Assembly (NCBI RefSeq): GCF_050587525.1
Contig: NZ_JBOBFT010000012.1
Location: 1-64,000 of the forward strand
Length of the DNA: 64,000 nt
Origin: Plantibacter sp050587525
GTDB lineage: Bacteria > Actinomycetota > Actinomycetes > Actinomycetales > Microbacteriaceae
Direction of reading: 5' to 3'
Numbering within the stretch: the stretch's first letter is position 1; every line of letters starts with the position of its first letter. Shown here piece after piece: positions 7,888 through 16,135 of this stretch. The translations under genes and the position numbers were made by a program. The notes below the pieces were generated by a model. The model saw nothing but the letters and a program-made list of their open reading frames with translations. It made no database searches and was not told the origin of the DNA.

Positions 7888-8760
7888 TCAGCTCGCTCGG
7901 TAGCTTCCCGATGCGAGGTCCTCGACGATGCCGACACCGGACGGCTTCCAGCCCAGTTCCTCTGTGGCACGAACACGGTGGACTTGCTGGTCGAGGAACA
8001 GAGCGTCGGCGAACGCTGCACCGAGCCGCTCACGTGAAGCGTCCTCACCCTCTGCGACCACCTCGACGTCGTCGCCGACGACCGCCTGGGCCAGTTCTGC
8101 GACGGTCGGGTTGTCTCCGGACGCGCCGATGTACGTTGCGCCTGCCGTACCGTGCTCGAGCACCGCCAGGTACAGGTCAGCGAGATCGTCGACGTGCACC
8201 GTCGGCCAGTGCTGTTCACCCGTGCCGACCGCGGTGATGGCTCCCGTCTCGGTCCGCGGTGCGTTCACGATGAGCGCCGGGATCCCGGAACCGTGGCCGT
8301 AGACGATCGTGGGAACGACGACGGATGCGTGCACCGGTGCCGTGAGGATCCGCTGTTCGCGCTCGTGCCGCCATGCGGTGAGTGCCGGCGGGTTGTTCGG
8401 GGATTCCTCGGTCACGTCGTCCGAGGAACCGTAGCTCCAGATCCCACCCGTGTGCACGTAGTGCTTGCCGGTGTCGCCGAACGCAGCCACGACCGCGGCG
8501 AGCACTGCATCGTCGAACTCGGCTGCTGGAGCGTCGGAAGGGGCTGCGGCATGGATGGCACCGTCGACGGTCGCCAGCTGCTCGGTGAGCCAAGCGACAT
8601 CGGTCAGGTCGTGCAGCAGTGAAGTGGCACCCGCTGCCTCGACGGATGCGGCGGACGCGTCGCTCCTGACGACGGCGACCACGTCATGGCCTGCTCCGCG
8701 CAGTCGCTCAAGAACCTTGGAGCCGATGTAGCCGGTGCCGCCGGTGAGAAGAACCTTCAT
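7888..8760 (-). CDS. NAD(P)-dependent epimerase/dehydratase-like protein (extended SDR)
   Basis: 290 residues from the ATG at 8760. The open frame continues 5' but there runs through a non-coding 16-bp repeat array. The Rossmann glycine motif is TGGTGYIG close to the N-terminus (KVLLTGGTGYIGSKVLERL), giving NAD(P) binding. Downstream it has HTGGIWSYG where SDRs carry the catalytic region; no canonical YxxxK is evident, so it may be an atypical NmrA/NAD-binding-10-like or epimerase-like oxidoreductase. C-terminal half: WPTVHVDDLADLYLAVLEHG and YIGASGDNPTVAELA, typical of extended SDRs annotated as NAD-dependent epimerases. Substrate cannot be told from the sequence. Confidence 0.85.
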   Translation of the reverse strand: MKVLLTGGTGYIGSKVLERLRGAGHDVVAVVRSDASAASVEAAGATSLLHDLTDVAWLTEQLATVDGAIHAAAPSDAPAAEFDDAVLAAVVAAFGDTGKHYVHTGGIWSYGSSDDVTEESPNNPPALTAWRHEREQRILTAPVHASVVVPTIVYGHGSGIPALIVNAPRTETGAITAVGTGEQHWPTVHVDDLADLYLAVLEHGTAGATYIGASGDNPTVAELAQAVVGDDVEVVAEGEDASRERLGAAFADALFLDQQVHRVRATEELGWKPSGVGIVEDLASGSYRAS

Positions 8761-8795
8761 GTGCCTGCCGTTCCTGTGAGTGGGTGTGGGGTGGA

Positions 8796-8917
8796 TCTGG
8801 ACTGTTCCGGTTTCTGGACTGTTCCGATTCTGGACTGATCTGGATCTGGACTGTTCCGGATCTGGACTGATCGGGATCTGGACTGTTCCGGATCTGGACT
8901 GTTCCGAATGTGGACTG
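8796..8917. repeat. 16-bp tandem array, 8 copies (TCTGGACTGTTCCGGA-type)
   Basis: TGGACTG recurs at 8798, 8815, 8831, 8847, 8863, 8879, 8895 and 8911, that is with a 16-bp period, followed alternately by TTCCG or ATC. The array lies just upstream of the epimerase-like gene (start 8760). The period is not a multiple of three and no gene covers it, so it is non-coding: either a variable-number repeat or a cluster of binding sites. Confidence 0.85.
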
Positions 8918-9055
8918 AAATCGGGGCGGAACGTTCTGCTGAACGCCCCACCGGAGTGCAATCGTCGTCGTCCCGGCGGTATTCCGAGCTCCATGCCGCC
9001 TGCGAACGACGGCCGTGCTCAGATGCTGGTCGACAGCCTGATGCTGATCAACGGG

Positions 9056-9556
9056 TCAGAGCGTTTTTCGCATCTGCAGGGAGGTCGTCTCGTACCCGAG
9101 CGACTCGTAGAGCGATCGCGCCGGAACGTTGAAGCCGAAGACGTTGAGGCCGAGGGAGTCAGCTCCGTGTTCGCGTGCTTGGACCTCGGCGAGCCGCATC
9201 GCTTCTCGGCCGAGTCCGCGTCCGCGGTGCGACTCGACGATCTCGATGTTCCACACCCACCAGTCGGTCGTGCTGTTGAGCGTGGGGCCGACCCAGAGGA
9301 TGCCGATGGGATCAGCAGACGCAGCGGTCGCCTCAGGAGCCGGCCCTGCAGCAGCATCCTCGAGGATCTCGAAGACGAGTTGCCCCGGAGCGAGCTCGCC
9401 GCCCGGGAACAGCTGCGAGAAGGACCGTTCCGCATTGGCCGATGCTTCAGCTTCCGACTCCCCCGCCTTGATTCGTTCAAGCCGGTAGGACTCGGTCGTT
9501 TCGACCATCCAGACGGTGAGGCGGTCAGCGGGCATGTGGCGGAGAGCAGGTGACAT
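9056..9556 (-). CDS. GNAT-family N-acetyltransferase
   Basis: 166-residue acetyl-CoA-dependent acetyltransferase. The GNAT core is recognisable: GILWVGPTL, WNIEIVESHRGRGLGREAMR with the pyrophosphate-binding R/Q-x-x-G-x-G/A loop (RGRGLG), then LGLNVFGFNVPARSLYESLG, the usual motif B with N and Y residues. Start ATG at 9556; it is transcribed divergently from the DUF1684 gene. The acceptor substrate is not predictable. Confidence 0.88.
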   Translation of the reverse strand: MSPALRHMPADRLTVWMVETTESYRLERIKAGESEAEASANAERSFSQLFPGGELAPGQLVFEILEDAAAGPAPEATAASADPIGILWVGPTLNSTTDWWVWNIEIVESHRGRGLGREAMRLAEVQAREHGADSLGLNVFGFNVPARSLYESLGYETTSLQMRKTL

Positions 9557-9773
9557 TCTCCCAGTCTGTCAGCGCCGGGAATATCCGAGGGCATCCGAGC
9601 ACTGAACTCTTGGGGCCCGAGAACTCCGGCGGGGGTCTGGGAACTCTGGGGCTTGGGACTCACGTCTCATCCCACCGGTGTGACGTGACCACACGCACCG
9701 AACTCGTGACCCGCACCGAACTATTGCGAAACACAATTGGGAGCATCGGCCCCTCTCTCGGAGAATTGACATC

Positions 9774-10691
9774 ATGACGAGCACTTCCGCAACACCCGCT
9801 GCACAGAACGACGCACCGCAGGCGCCCGCAGCACAGGCGCCCGCAGCAGCGAACACCGCAGCACCGACCGTGATCGAAGCCGCACGAACCGCCCACGCAG
9901 CATGGCGCACACGTCGACTCGAGCAGCTCGTCGCTCCGCTCGGCAACCTCGCGCTCGTCGAGACCCGGTGGCTTCCGAACGGCCAACGCCTGACTGCAGA
10001 GGAAGCAGCATCGGGAACCGCCGACACGGTGACCGCGACGACGCTGCAGCGCACCAACCTGGACACCGGTGAGCCCGAGTACGGTGTCCGACTCTGGGAC
10101 GCCCAGTCCCCCGCCATCCGTGCCTTCGACACGGTCGGCGCCTTCGACTTCGACCCCTCCTGGGTCATCGAGGCCGAGTTCACCCCGGTCGCCGAGGACC
10201 GGACGATCCCGTTCGAGCACATCCGTGACAACGGTGGCACACGCGATCTCGTCGTCCCGGGAGACATCCGATTCGCGAAGGACGGCGTCGACTACACGAT
10301 GAGCGCCTTCGACGACGACGGAACGCTCCTCCTCGTATTCGGCGATGAGACGAACCACCGCACGGGAGATGGCGCGAGCTATGGTTCCGGACGATTCCTG
10401 TTCGTGCAGCGCATCGGAAGCGGCGCAGGAAGCGCAGTCGGAAGTGGGGTCGGAAACCAGGCCGGAAACGGCGCAGCTACCGGAGACGATGCAGTAGACA
10501 GCGGGTCGAACGGCTTCGGCGAAGCCGGACGCGTCCTTCTCGACTTCAACCAGGCCTTCGTTCCACCGTGTGGCTTCTCGGTGCAGTACAACTGTCCGAT
10601 GCCGCCGGCCCAGAACCGATTCGCCGGTCCGGTCGAAGCAGGCGAACAGACCGCCGTGTTCCGCGACGGCTTCGACATCTACACGGTCTGA
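9774..10691 (+). CDS. DUF1684 domain protein
   Basis: 305 residues; ATG at 9774 preceded by GGAGAA. The protein follows the DUF1684 (PF07920) pattern: conserved ending LLDFNQAFVPPCGFS followed by YNCPMPPAQNRF and VEAGE, with two cysteines in the usual places. The fold and activity of this family are poorly defined. A Gly/Ala/Ser-rich segment of ~35 residues (about positions 213-247) interrupts the domain just before the conserved end; it is encoded by GGAAGYGGNG-like short repeats. The first ~30 residues are Ala/Pro/Gln-rich. It lies 133 bp upstream of, and in the same direction as, the peptide ABC operon, so it may be co-transcribed with it. Confidence 0.85.
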   Translation: MTSTSATPAAQNDAPQAPAAQAPAAANTAAPTVIEAARTAHAAWRTRRLEQLVAPLGNLALVETRWLPNGQRLTAEEAASGTADTVTATTLQRTNLDTGEPEYGVRLWDAQSPAIRAFDTVGAFDFDPSWVIEAEFTPVAEDRTIPFEHIRDNGGTRDLVVPGDIRFAKDGVDYTMSAFDDDGTLLLVFGDETNHRTGDGASYGSGRFLFVQRIGSGAGSAVGSGVGNQAGNGAATGDDAVDSGSNGFGEAGRVLLDFNQAFVPPCGFSVQYNCPMPPAQNRFAGPVEAGEQTAVFRDGFDIYTV

Positions 10692-10824
10692 AGCCCGGCG
10701 AACGCGCATCCCGCACCGATCCCCCACCGATCCCCCACGAGACAGTGTCTCCCCGCACAGCCCCCCGCAGCACATCCCCACAGCACCCCATCCCCCAGCA
10801 GCACATCCCCAACACTGGAGCACC

Positions 10825-12339
10825 GTGAAACACAGATCAGCCAAACGCAGCACCACCCTCGGCGTCATCGCCCTCTCCCTGACGGCAGCCGTCACCCTCG
10901 CCGGCTGCGCAAGCGGCGGTTCGAGCAGCACCGCAGGCGCCGACGCGACGATCGAGATCGGGTCGCTCTACGAGCCCCAGAACCTGAGCAACGTCGACGG
11001 CGGAGGCCAGGGCGTCGTCGAGGCGTTCAGCAACAACGTCTACGAGGGCCTGTACAAGCTCACCGACGACGGAAAGGTCGAGCCCGTCCTCGCGAAGAGC
11101 AGCACCGTGAGCGACGACGGCCTCACCTACACGTTCACTCTGCAGGACAGTGTGACCTTCCACTCCGGCAAGAAGCTGACCTCGGCAGACGTCAAAGCGA
11201 GCATCGAAGCGGTCACCGCCCCCGACTCGCAGTCGGCCCGGAAGAGCAGCTTCACGGTGATCTCCGACATCGAGACCCCCGATGACCAGACGGTCGTCGT
11301 CAAGCTGTCCGAACGGTCGATCTCCTTCATCTACAACCTCAGCTACGTCTGGGTCGTCAACGACGAGCTGAAGGACCGCAAGACCAAGGAGGACGGCACC
11401 GGTCCGTACACCCTCGGCACGTGGAAGCGCGGATCATCCCTCGACCTGGAGCGGTCGAAGGACTACTGGGGCGATGCGCCGAAGAACAAGGAAGTGGTCT
11501 TCAACTACTTCACTGACGCGACCGCTCTGAGCAACGCACTCGTGACGAAGCAGATCGACGTCATCACGAGCGTCCAGAGCCCTGACCAGCTGAACCAGTT
11601 CACGGACAACAAGGACTACACGGTCAGCAACGGCAACTCGACCACGAAGGAGCTCCTCGCGTTCAACGATCGCGTGGCTCCATTCGATCAGGCCGGCGTC
11701 CGCAAGGCCGTCTACTCCGCGATCGACACGAAGAAGCTCCTCTCCTCCATCTGGGGCGACTACGGAACGCTCATCGGCTCGATGGTCCCGCCGACCGACC
11801 CGTGGTACGAGGACCTCACGAAGGTGAACCCGTACGATCCGGCGCTCGCCAAGCAGGAGCTCGCCGCAGCCGGGTACGCCGACGGCTTCACCTTCACGCT
11901 CGACACCCCGAGTTACGACCCGCACCCCGCCGTCGCCGAGTTCCTGAAGAGTGAACTCGCGAAGGTCGGCATCACGGTCGACATCAACACGATCAGTGCC
12001 GACGAGTGGTACTCGAAGGTCTTCAAGGACAAGAACTTCCAGGCGACGCTCCAGGAGCACGTGAACGACCGCGACGTGGTCTGGTACGGCAACCCGGACT
12101 TCTACTGGGGGTACAACAACCCGCAGGTGACGCAGTGGGTCGATGAAGCCGAACAGGCGACGACGACGGACGAGCAGACCGCGAAGCTCAAGCTCGTGAA
12201 CGAGCAGATCGCGAAGGACGCGGCGAGCGTGTGGCTGTACCTGTACCCGCAGATCGTCGTCGCGACGAGCGACGTGTCCGGCTACTACGTCAACGGGCTG
12301 AACTCGCAGTTCCCCGTCGCCGGTATCGTCCGGAAGTAG
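10825..12339 (+). CDS. ABC peptide/nickel-type substrate-binding lipoprotein
   Basis: 504 residues, start GTG at 10825 with GGAG five bases upstream; the frame is open earlier but runs through a C-rich repetitive leader. Signal peptide: KHRSAKRSTT, then a hydrophobic stretch, ending in the lipobox LAGC. SBP family 5 pattern: YEPQNLSNVDGGGQGVVEAF, NVYEGLYKLTDDGKVEPVLA, YTFTLQDSVTFHSGKKLTSA, and GTGPYTLGTWKRGSSLDLER. It presents peptides (or a comparable ligand) to the permeases encoded downstream. Followed by a strong hairpin at 12421-12456 before the permease genes. Confidence 0.93.
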   Translation: MKHRSAKRSTTLGVIALSLTAAVTLAGCASGGSSSTAGADATIEIGSLYEPQNLSNVDGGGQGVVEAFSNNVYEGLYKLTDDGKVEPVLAKSSTVSDDGLTYTFTLQDSVTFHSGKKLTSADVKASIEAVTAPDSQSARKSSFTVISDIETPDDQTVVVKLSERSISFIYNLSYVWVVNDELKDRKTKEDGTGPYTLGTWKRGSSLDLERSKDYWGDAPKNKEVVFNYFTDATALSNALVTKQIDVITSVQSPDQLNQFTDNKDYTVSNGNSTTKELLAFNDRVAPFDQAGVRKAVYSAIDTKKLLSSIWGDYGTLIGSMVPPTDPWYEDLTKVNPYDPALAKQELAAAGYADGFTFTLDTPSYDPHPAVAEFLKSELAKVGITVDINTISADEWYSKVFKDKNFQATLQEHVNDRDVVWYGNPDFYWGYNNPQVTQWVDEAEQATTTDEQTAKLKLVNEQIAKDAASVWLYLYPQIVVATSDVSGYYVNGLNSQFPVAGIVRK

Positions 12340-12420
12340 CCAGCCGGATCGTCTGCACCGGTTCGTTTGCACAGGGTCACCAGGACCCGAGCATCTGTAC
12401 CTGATCCACAACCCCAGCCG

Positions 12421-12456
12421 ACGCCCGAGTGCTGCAGAACTGCAGCGCTCGGGCGT
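12421..12456 (+). terminator. Intercistronic hairpin between binding protein and permease genes
   Basis: ACGCCCGAGTGCTGCAG and CTGCAGCGCTCGGGCGT form a 17-bp stem with one mismatch around AA. No U-run follows, and the downstream permease starts only 15 nt later, so partial termination or mRNA 3'-end stabilisation of the binding-protein message is more likely than full termination. Confidence 0.6.
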
Positions 12457-12471
12457 TAGCCTTGGATTCGA

Positions 12472-13434
12472 ATGACTCTCTACCTCCTGCGGCGCTCCGC
12501 CTTCCTCGTGGTCTCCCTGCTGATCGCGATGGTGGTGCTGTTCGTGCTGCTCAGGCTCCTGCCCGGCGATCCGTCGAACGCGCTCCTGTCGGTGAACGCC
12601 ACTCCTGAGCAGATCGAGGCCGCTCGGAGCCAGGTGGGCTCCGACCGGCCCCTCATCGAGCAGTTCACGACATGGTTCGGAAGCCTCATCACCCTCGATC
12701 TCGGGACCTCGTTCGTCTCGGGGCTGCCCGTGGGACCCGAGATCGTCTCCCGCCTCGCCGTCACCGTCCCGCTCACCCTCATCGCCTTCGTGATCGCCGT
12801 CATCGTCTCCCTGTTCGCCGGATTCGTCTCCGCGTACCGAGCCGACCGCTGGTACGGCATCGTCCTCTCCGGCTTCTCGCAGCTCGGCATCGCCGTTCCC
12901 GTGTTCTGGGTCGGAATCCTGCTCGTCGCCGTGTTCGCCATCACGCTCCGGATCTTCCCGTCCGGTGGGTTCCCGCGCGATGACTGGGCCAACCCTGCCG
13001 ATGCGCTCACCTCGCTCGCGCTCCCCGTCATCACCGTCGCGATCGTCATGAGCGCTTCGCTCACGAGATACGTCCGGTCGGCGACGCTCGACGTGCTGGG
13101 AGCAGACTACCTGCGGTCCGCACGCGCTCAGGGCTCCGGTCTCGGTGAAGCGCTGTGGCGGCACGGCCTCCGCAACGGTGCGGTCCCCGTGGTCGCGATC
13201 CTCGGCATCGAACTGGCCACGACCTTCCTCGGCGCCGTCGTCGTCGAGAGCGTCTTCACACTTCCAGGACTCGGCAGCATGCTCCTCACCGCGATCGCCC
13301 AACACGACTACCCGAACATCCAGGGGATCCTGTTCGTCAGCACACTCGTCGTCCTCGTGATCGGTTTCCTCTCCGACATCGCGCAACGTCTCATCGATCC
13401 ACGCCTCCGCGTGAGCATCTCGGGCAACCGATGA
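12472..13434 (+). CDS. ABC peptide transporter permease (DppB family)
   Basis: 320-residue inner-membrane subunit with about six helices. It begins with the DppB-type helix (YLLRRSAFLVVSLLIAMVV) and the conserved LRLLPGDPSNALL segment. The ATPase-coupling loop reads ADYLRSARAQGSGLGEALWRHGLRNG, and ESVFTLPGLGSMLLTAI is the usual C-terminal signature. It pairs with the next gene, whose start overlaps its stop as ATGA. Confidence 0.94.
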   Translation: MTLYLLRRSAFLVVSLLIAMVVLFVLLRLLPGDPSNALLSVNATPEQIEAARSQVGSDRPLIEQFTTWFGSLITLDLGTSFVSGLPVGPEIVSRLAVTVPLTLIAFVIAVIVSLFAGFVSAYRADRWYGIVLSGFSQLGIAVPVFWVGILLVAVFAITLRIFPSGGFPRDDWANPADALTSLALPVITVAIVMSASLTRYVRSATLDVLGADYLRSARAQGSGLGEALWRHGLRNGAVPVVAILGIELATTFLGAVVVESVFTLPGLGSMLLTAIAQHDYPNIQGILFVSTLVVLVIGFLSDIAQRLIDPRLRVSISGNR

Positions 13435-14348
13435 GCGCCGTCGAACAGCTCGCGTCCGGCGGCGCTGCGACGGGCCCGGTGTCGACCGATCACGGCGGCC
13501 CGAAGGCGTCAGCGGCTCAGGTTCGGAGACGCTCACGCCGTCGGTCGGCGACGCTCATCATCGGCCTCTGTCTCGTCGGAGTGATCGTCGCGATCGCCGT
13601 CATCTCGCTGTTCTGGCTCCCGTACGCGCCCGCCGACACGAGCGGAGGACGTCTGGAAGGGCCGAGCGGAGCACACTGGCTCGGAACCGACAAACTCGGC
13701 CGTGACCTCATGACACAACTCATGATCGGCGCCAGGATCGCGCTCACCGTCGGTCTCGGGGCCGTCGCCGTCGGTGCCGTCATCGGCGTCACGATCGGCC
13801 TCATCGCGGCGTTCTCACGGTCGTGGGTCGACGACACGATCTCTGCGGCGCTCGACGTCGTCATCGCGTTCCCGGTCCTCCTCCTCGCGATGCTCATCGT
13901 GGCCGCCCAAGGCGCATCGCTCGGTGCAGTGATCCTCGCCATCGGACTCGCGATGTCCGCGATCGTCGCTCGACTCACCCGGATCCTCGGACGTCGAGTC
14001 CTGAGCGAACAGTATGTGACGGCTGCGAGAACCTCCGGAACGGGATGGGTCGGCATCGTCACGCAGCACGTGCTGCCGAACATCTGGCCGACGCTGAGCG
14101 TCAACCTCGCCCTGCAATTCGGCGTCGCAGTGCTCGCGGAAGCGAGCCTCTCCTACCTGGGCCTCGGAGCTCCACCACCCAACGCATCCTGGGGTCGACT
14201 CCTGCAGGAGGCACAGGGCACCGTCAGCACGGCGCCCATCGGAGCGATCGCTCCCGGCATCGCCCTCGTGATCCTCGTCGTTGGCGTCAACTTCATCGCC
14301 GACGGTCTCCGTGACCTCGCCGATCCGACGAGGAGGCGATCACGATGA
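13431..14348 (+). CDS. ABC peptide transporter permease (DppC family)
   Basis: 305 residues from the ATG at 13431, translationally coupled (ATGA) to the DppB gene. A ~40-residue basic cytoplasmic N-terminus (RRRSRRRSAT) precedes the first helix. Hallmarks: GPSGAHWLGTDKLGRDL, typical of DppC/OppC, the coupling segment VTAARTSGTGWVGIVTQHVL, and EASLSYLGLGAPPPNASWGR near the C-terminus. Forms the heterodimeric channel with the DppB-like protein. Confidence 0.94.
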   Translation: MSAVEQLASGGAATGPVSTDHGGPKASAAQVRRRSRRRSATLIIGLCLVGVIVAIAVISLFWLPYAPADTSGGRLEGPSGAHWLGTDKLGRDLMTQLMIGARIALTVGLGAVAVGAVIGVTIGLIAAFSRSWVDDTISAALDVVIAFPVLLLAMLIVAAQGASLGAVILAIGLAMSAIVARLTRILGRRVLSEQYVTAARTSGTGWVGIVTQHVLPNIWPTLSVNLALQFGVAVLAEASLSYLGLGAPPPNASWGRLLQEAQGTVSTAPIGAIAPGIALVILVVGVNFIADGLRDLADPTRRRSR

Positions 14349-15223
14349 CCGGAGATGCTGTGCGAGGTGATGCTGTGCCAGGTGACGCTGTAGGAGGTGA
14401 CGCTGTGCAGGTGGTTTCGGCGCCTGTCCTCGACGTCTCGGGGCTGACGGTGCGGGCCACTCCGGATCGACCGCTCGTCGACGACCTGGGCTTCACGATC
14501 GCGGCGGGTGCACGCCTCGGCCTCATCGGTGAGTCCGGTTCCGGCAAGTCCCTCACCTCGCTCGCCGTCACGGGACTCCTGCCGGACGCGCTCCGGGCCT
14601 CAGGCAGTGTGCAGCTCGGCGGGACACAGGTGATCGGAGCGACGGAACGAGCGCTGCAACCGCTCCGAGGGCCGATCGCATCGATCGTGTTCCAGGAGCC
14701 CTTGACCGCACTCGATCCGCTCATGCGCCTCGGCAAGCAGGTCGCCGAACCCATTGCTCGCCATCGAGGACTCCGTGGTGCCGCTCTGCAGACGGCGGTC
14801 CGTGAAGCGCTCGCCGAGGTGGCGCTCCCGGACGTCAGCCGTATCGTCAGGGCGTATCCGCACGAGATCTCCGGTGGACAACGTCAACGGGTCGCGATCG
14901 CCATCGCCCTCGCGAGCCGTCCGCAGCTCCTCATCGCGGACGAGCCGACGACCGCGCTCGATGTGACGGTGCAAGCCGAGATCCTCGCGCTCCTCGACAG
15001 GCTCGTCCGCGAACGAGGCATGGCCCTGCTCTTCATCAGCCATGATCTGGCGGTCGTCTCCTCCCTCGTGGACGACGTCATCGTGCTGCGGTCAGGTGTC
15101 GCTGTCGAACGCGGTCCGGTCCTGGATGTGCTCGCACACCCTCGCGATCCGTACACGGTGGCCCTCGTCGCGAGCGCCAGAGCCCTCGACGACGCCCTCG
15201 ACGCCGCTCAGGAGGAACGATGA
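14345..15223 (+). CDS. ABC peptide transporter ATP-binding protein (DppD/OppD family)
   Basis: 292-residue cytoplasmic ATPase. Walker A GESGSGKS, Q-loop FQEPLTALDP, ABC signature ISGGQRQR, Walker B LLIADEPTTALD and the H-loop in FISHDLAVV are intact. The OppD-type C-terminal element (AHPRDPYTVALV) is present but short and lacks the cysteines of the [4Fe-4S]-bearing longer members. Residues 3-22 are four GDAV repeats encoded by a 15-bp tandem repeat directly after the ATG. Start overlaps the DppC stop (ATGA). Confidence 0.93.
   Translation: MTGDAVRGDAVPGDAVGGDAVQVVSAPVLDVSGLTVRATPDRPLVDDLGFTIAAGARLGLIGESGSGKSLTSLAVTGLLPDALRASGSVQLGGTQVIGATERALQPLRGPIASIVFQEPLTALDPLMRLGKQVAEPIARHRGLRGAALQTAVREALAEVALPDVSRIVRAYPHEISGGQRQRVAIAIALASRPQLLIADEPTTALDVTVQAEILALLDRLVRERGMALLFISHDLAVVSSLVDDVIVLRSGVAVERGPVLDVLAHPRDPYTVALVASARALDDALDAAQEER
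14351..14410. repeat. 15-bp in-frame tandem repeat, 4 copies, at 5' end of dppD-like gene
   Basis: Four 15-bp units (14351, 14366, 14381, 14396) of the form GGTGAYGCTGTGYVA encode GDAV repeats before the ABC domain. The repeat lies within the translation start region, so copy number could in principle affect expression; that is inference. Confidence 0.85.
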
Positions 15224-16104
15224 ACTCCCCGTTGGAACGCCCAGTGCACGACGCTGGGCACGACACTGGGCACGACGCTGGGCACGACGCTGGGCAGAGC
15301 GCTGCAGGAGGCGTCGGCGCCGCCTCGGCGGGTCCGCTCGCTGCGTCCATCCTCGAACTCCGAGGTGCAGGCTATCGATACCGCAACGGTGGGCTCGCCC
15401 TCGACGACGTGTCGCTCACGGTCGAGGCCGGAGCAGGCATCGGCCTCGTCGGTGAATCCGGTGCAGGCAAGACGACACTCCTCCGGCTCCTGCTCGGTCT
15501 CGACGATCCGACGACGGGTTCGGTCCACTTCGACGGCGAACCGCTCCGACGACGCGATCGTGCACAGCTCCGACGCTTCCGAGCCTCCGTCCAGACCGTG
15601 TTTCAGGACCCGTACTCGTCGCTCGATCCACGGCAGCGCATCGTTCGGATCGTGAGCGAACCGCTGCGGTCCCTCGGACTCGCGCGGGGTGAGGCCGCAC
15701 GCGTGCGAGCCGCTGAGGCGCTCGATTCCGTTGGTCTCGCAGCCGATGTCCTCGACCGCTACCCCCATGAGTTCTCCGGTGGACAACGCCAACGGATCGC
15801 CATCGCCAGGGCGACCGTCTGTCGCCCCAGGCTCCTCCTCGCCGACGAGCCCGTGAGCGCTCTCGACGTGACGACGCGTATCCAGGTCATCGATCTGCTC
15901 GCCGAGCTCCGGGAGCGGAACGATCTCGCCGTCGTGATGGTGTCGCACGACCTGAGCGCCGTGGCCGCACTGTGCGAGCGGACCGTCGTCTTACGAGCTG
16001 GTCGAGTCGTCGAGTCCGGAACGACGGCGCAGATCCTCCATGCTCCCGTCGAGGCGTACACGAGTGCGCTCGTGGATGCCGTACCGAGGCTGCCCAAGGC
16101 CTGA
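15220..16104 (+). CDS. ABC peptide transporter ATP-binding protein (DppF/OppF family)
   Basis: 294-residue second ATPase of the importer, overlapping the DppD gene by ATGA. Walker A GESGAGKT, Q-loop FQDPYSSLDPRQ (the OppF/DppF-type sequence), ABC signature FSGGQRQR, Walker B LLLADEPVSALD, and the switch His in VSHDLSAV are all present. C-terminus HAPVEAYTSALVDAVPRL is typical. The N-terminus carries a HDAGHDTG-type His/Asp/Gly repeat from four 12-bp units. Last gene of the operon; it converges on the response regulator at 16136 with a 31-bp gap. Confidence 0.93.
   Translation: MNSPLERPVHDAGHDTGHDAGHDAGQSAAGGVGAASAGPLAASILELRGAGYRYRNGGLALDDVSLTVEAGAGIGLVGESGAGKTTLLRLLLGLDDPTTGSVHFDGEPLRRRDRAQLRRFRASVQTVFQDPYSSLDPRQRIVRIVSEPLRSLGLARGEAARVRAAEALDSVGLAADVLDRYPHEFSGGQRQRIAIARATVCRPRLLLADEPVSALDVTTRIQVIDLLAELRERNDLAVVMVSHDLSAVAALCERTVVLRAGRVVESGTTAQILHAPVEAYTSALVDAVPRLPKA
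15247..15294. repeat. 12-bp in-frame tandem repeat, 4 copies, at 5' end of dppF-like gene
   Basis: CACGACGCTGGG is repeated at 15247, 15259, 15271 and 15283 with one base change, encoding HDAG/HDTG repeats ahead of the ABC domain. This mirrors the GDAV repeats of the preceding gene. Confidence 0.88.
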
Positions 16105-16135
16105 GCCACCGGCGCGCCGAAGGAGGTCCGATGGC

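Noticed and set aside
8796..8917. CRISPR array
   Set aside because: 16-bp units are contiguous; no spacers of constant length.
11434..13536. 700-residue minus-strand open frame opposite the peptide ABC genes
   Set aside because: Spans the hairpin and several certain plus-strand genes; extremely Arg/Asp/Glu-rich, characteristic of antisense frames.
9774..16104. Nickel- or siderophore-specific assignment of the SBP5 operon
   Set aside because: The families cover peptides, nickel and other ligands; no diagnostic residues could be verified by eye.
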